Source of the DNA: Emiliania huxleyi CCMP1516
Lineage: Eukaryota > Haptophyta > Isochrysidales > Noelaerhabdaceae
Reading direction: 5' to 3'
NCBI RefSeq assembly: GCF_000372725.1
Contig: NW_005201287.1
Span: 465,081 to 529,080 of the forward strand
DNA length: 64,000 nucleotides
Both the position numbers and the translations under genes were made by a program. Numbering within the stretch: position 1 is the stretch's first letter; each line of letters starts with the position of its first letter. The notes beneath the pieces are model-generated. The model was not told where the DNA came from and ran no database searches. It worked only from the letters and a program-made list of their open reading frames with translations. Shown in pieces: positions 61,874 through 64,000 of the stretch.

Positions 61874-64000
61874 ATGCCCTTCGCGCCAATCTCGCTCGAC
61901 GAGATGAACAAGGAGGTGCTCGCGTGGGACATCTACCAGATGCTCGCCGGTGGGCCGCTCTACGATGTCAAAAAGGTCCCGGTCCGCTTCACCTCCATAG
62001 ACCAGTACCTCGACATCTTTGAGCCGCTGCTGCTCGAGGAGTGCCGCGCCCAGATCCTGCGCTCGATGGGCGAGTCGGAGCCGGCGCCGCACCACCTCAA
62101 GCTCCTCTCAATCGAGCAGAACGAGCCCTTCCGCCTGATGCGCTTCCAGCCGCCGCCGCCGCCCGAGGGAGGCAAGCCGCACTTCTTCGAGACGGACATC
62201 GTGCTCGTCTCGTACGAGCCGCTCGACATGGACGCGGCCGCCAAGCGCGGCGACGGCGAGGACGAGGACGAGCCCTCCACCGGCGGCGACTTTCACGCGC
62301 TCGGGCTGGTCGCGTCGGGCGGCGGCTCAGAGCATCTGTCGATCAAGCTGCACCTTCCGTCGCAGCGGACGGCGCGGATGCCGCAGGCGCAGTTCAAGCG
62401 GCTCTCGATGCTGCACCGCGTGATGGTCCCCTCCTCGGGCCACTGGTGCGTCCGAGAGGCCGTGCAGCGTGCTGCTGGCGAGGGGAGGCGCGTGGTGACG
62501 GCGCCTCCTCGTCGCTCAGGTACGTGCAGAAGCTGGGCAACATGGTGACGATCAACCGCGAGTTCCAGGCGCTCTCCTCGATGCGAGACCAATCAACTCG
62601 CCAATGATCGATTCATCACTTCCTCCCCCGGGCGCTGTACTCGATGCGGGACTAATCAGCGAATTCGTTCATTCCTCACTCCCCCAGGCGCTGTACTCGA
62701 TGCGAGACCTGCCGCTGTGCGAGGCTCTGCTGGGTAGATGCGGAACTACGTGTGTGTTCACGCTCGAGCGCTCGAGAGGACACGCCTTCGGCTGTACTCA
62801 GCTCTGCTCAGCCGCATGCACTTTATCCGCAGCCCTTGCATCCACGCGCTGCCCTCAGAGCACACCGCTCGCACACCGCTCGACTCTGCCGCTCCTGGCG
62901 CAGGCGCTGCTGGCGCCTGGCCCGTCGCGGCTTCCCGCCTCCGCGACTCTCAAGCCGTCGGAGCGCCCGCTGCGCGCCGTCGAGACGGCAGCGAGCTACG
63001 TTTGACTAGCGCGCAGTCCTTGGTGTGGTCCATAGGAAGCCTTGCTGCGCGCAATCGAGACGCGATTCGACAAGTCGCAGCTGCAAGCGATCCGCCTCTC
63101 CCTCACCGGCCGAGGAGCGAGATGAGCCGAGATGAGCCGAGATCAGCCGAGATCAGCCGAGATCAGCCGAGATCAGCCGAGATGAGGTCCGCCCCTCCCT
63201 CACCGGCCGACGAGCGGCGCTCGTGTGGTTGGCCAGCTTCACAGCTGTCTCTGTCTGGACTGGCAGCCCCTGTATGACCTCTCTCTCTCTCTCGCTGCAG
63301 GCGTGACGCTCATCCAGGGCCCTCCTGGCACCGGCAAGACTAAGACCATCCTCGGCGCTCCCTCTCCCGCCCTCCTCGCGAGAGGCGCCCTCCTTGCCCC
63401 GAATGAGAGACTGGCTCCCACACACCCCCTCCAGGAATCCTCTCTGTCCTCCTCGCGACGAGGGACGCGCGCGCGCGGCAGGAGGAGGGCGCCGCCGCGC
63501 CGCCGCCCTCCGCCATCGCCCCCCTCTCCCCCGACGACCCGCACACCCGCCCGCCGCCCCCCTCGGTCGCCTCCCTCCTCGCCGCCGCGTCGCCATGGCT
63601 CCGCTCCAGCAGCTACGCGGGCATCGACGCGCCCGGCGTCAGACGCGCGGCCGCGCCGCCCGCCGCCCCCTCCTCCGCCGCCCCCTCCTCCTCCGCCGCC
63701 CCCTCCGCCGCCGCCCCCTCCTCCGCCGCCCCGGCCGCCCTGTCGCGTGGCGTCTTCCCGCACGCCGCCGAGACAGACCGCCACCTGTCTCTCGGCCGCG
63801 CCACGGTAGAGGCCCCTCCGAGGCACGTGCTAGTGTGCGCCCCCTCCAACGCCGCCATCGACGAGATCGTCGCCCGCATCCTCGGCCGCGACGGAGGCGG
63901 AGGGGGAGGGGGCGGCGGCATGCTCGACGGCGCGGGGCACCCGTGGGTGCCGGACTGTGGTGCGGGTGTGCGGCCTGGGGTGGCGGAGGGACTGACTCAC
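61874..64000 (+). CDS. Senataxin/Sen1-like superfamily 1 helicase (5' part)
   Basis: RNA/DNA helicase of the UPF1-like group, associated with transcription termination and R-loop removal in the nucleus. ATG 61874. The N-terminal domain matches senataxin order: EVLAWDIYQMLAGGPLYDVK, VPVRFTSIDQYLDIFEPLLL, EECRAQI, then DFHALGLV. Further exons give YVQKLGNMVTINREFQ-ALYS, MRDLPLCE-ALLAPGPSRL, and RAIETRFDKSQLQAIRLSLT (the Q-motif region). Walker A is GVTLIQGPPGTGKTKTILG, and motif Ia is VLVCAPSNAAIDEIVARIL. The remaining motifs lie past the window. Introns at 62569-62687 and 62724-62903 are AG|GC..AG|GC with direct repeats. Pro-rich runs follow at 63660-63730. Confidence 0.8.
63109..63186 (+). 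repeat. GAGATCAGCC minisatellite in helicase intron
   Basis: About seven 10-base units (gagatgagcc, gagatcagcc). Both sides carry the exon string ctccctcaccggccga, once more a repeat-bounded intron. Confidence 0.9.

Overview
The window reads as nuclear DNA of a unicellular alga, most likely an isochrysidalean haptophyte of the Emiliania/Gephyrocapsa type. Grounds: very high GC; intron-bearing eukaryotic genes (NUP210, Ric-8, senataxin-like helicase, F-BAR, sialyltransferase); a 100-bp fragment of 18S rRNA V4 region at 56519-56620 whose wording (cgctcgtagtcggatt, then ccgatgggtatgcactggcc) is what I remember of haptophyte 18S; and introns filled with 10-12-bp minisatellites. The species is an inference. 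All exon joins below were made by eye.

Layout. 1-2773 (-): patatin/SDP1-type lipase, running off the left edge. 4369-5937 (-): secreted Cys-rich conserved protein. 5972-8830: duplicated repeats and a P-loop fragment. 8849-11978 (+): ankyrin protein, then an F-box protein with HYEGE repeats. 12276-18393 (+): NUP210 homologue. 18675-21680 (-): small protein, (CA)n block, F-box/RCC1 protein. 21733-25716: glutaredoxin/GST-like gene, Ric-8 (-), methyltransferase fragment. 26742-28276 (-): PAS/LOV-like protein and a tail-anchored peptide. 30181-34379 (-): MBD-AP2-AP2-CXXC-JmjC chromatin protein. 34605-38698: coiled-coil protein, retroelement remnant, D-serine dehydratase (+). 38799-43788: a hAT-like MITE, an F-BAR gene, a TIR element carrying a small gene, and an FSH1 hydrolase. 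44740-49311: DGQHR/ParB-like protein (-) and a leucine-rich-repeat protein (+). 50340-51105: Ser/Pro-coding satellite. 52117-53225: exon fragments. 54156-56501 (-): ankyrin/3'-5' exonuclease fusion crossing an assembly gap. 57727-59193 (-): sialyltransferase. 61874-64000 (+): senataxin-like helicase, open at the right edge.

The most striking signal is shared by many genes. Their introns run from AG|GC (less often AG|GT) to AG|GC, and the first 8-24 bases of the intron copy the first bases of the next exon. Several such introns are amplified in tandem. This looks like intron birth by local duplication, or by insertion with target duplication. A second cluster of interest is mobile: two elements with perfect 8-bp target duplications, one nested inside an older dispersed repeat (repeat E), which itself carries a hairpin with compensatory changes between copies.

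The genes do not form an operon or pathway; neighbours are on both strands and unrelated in function.
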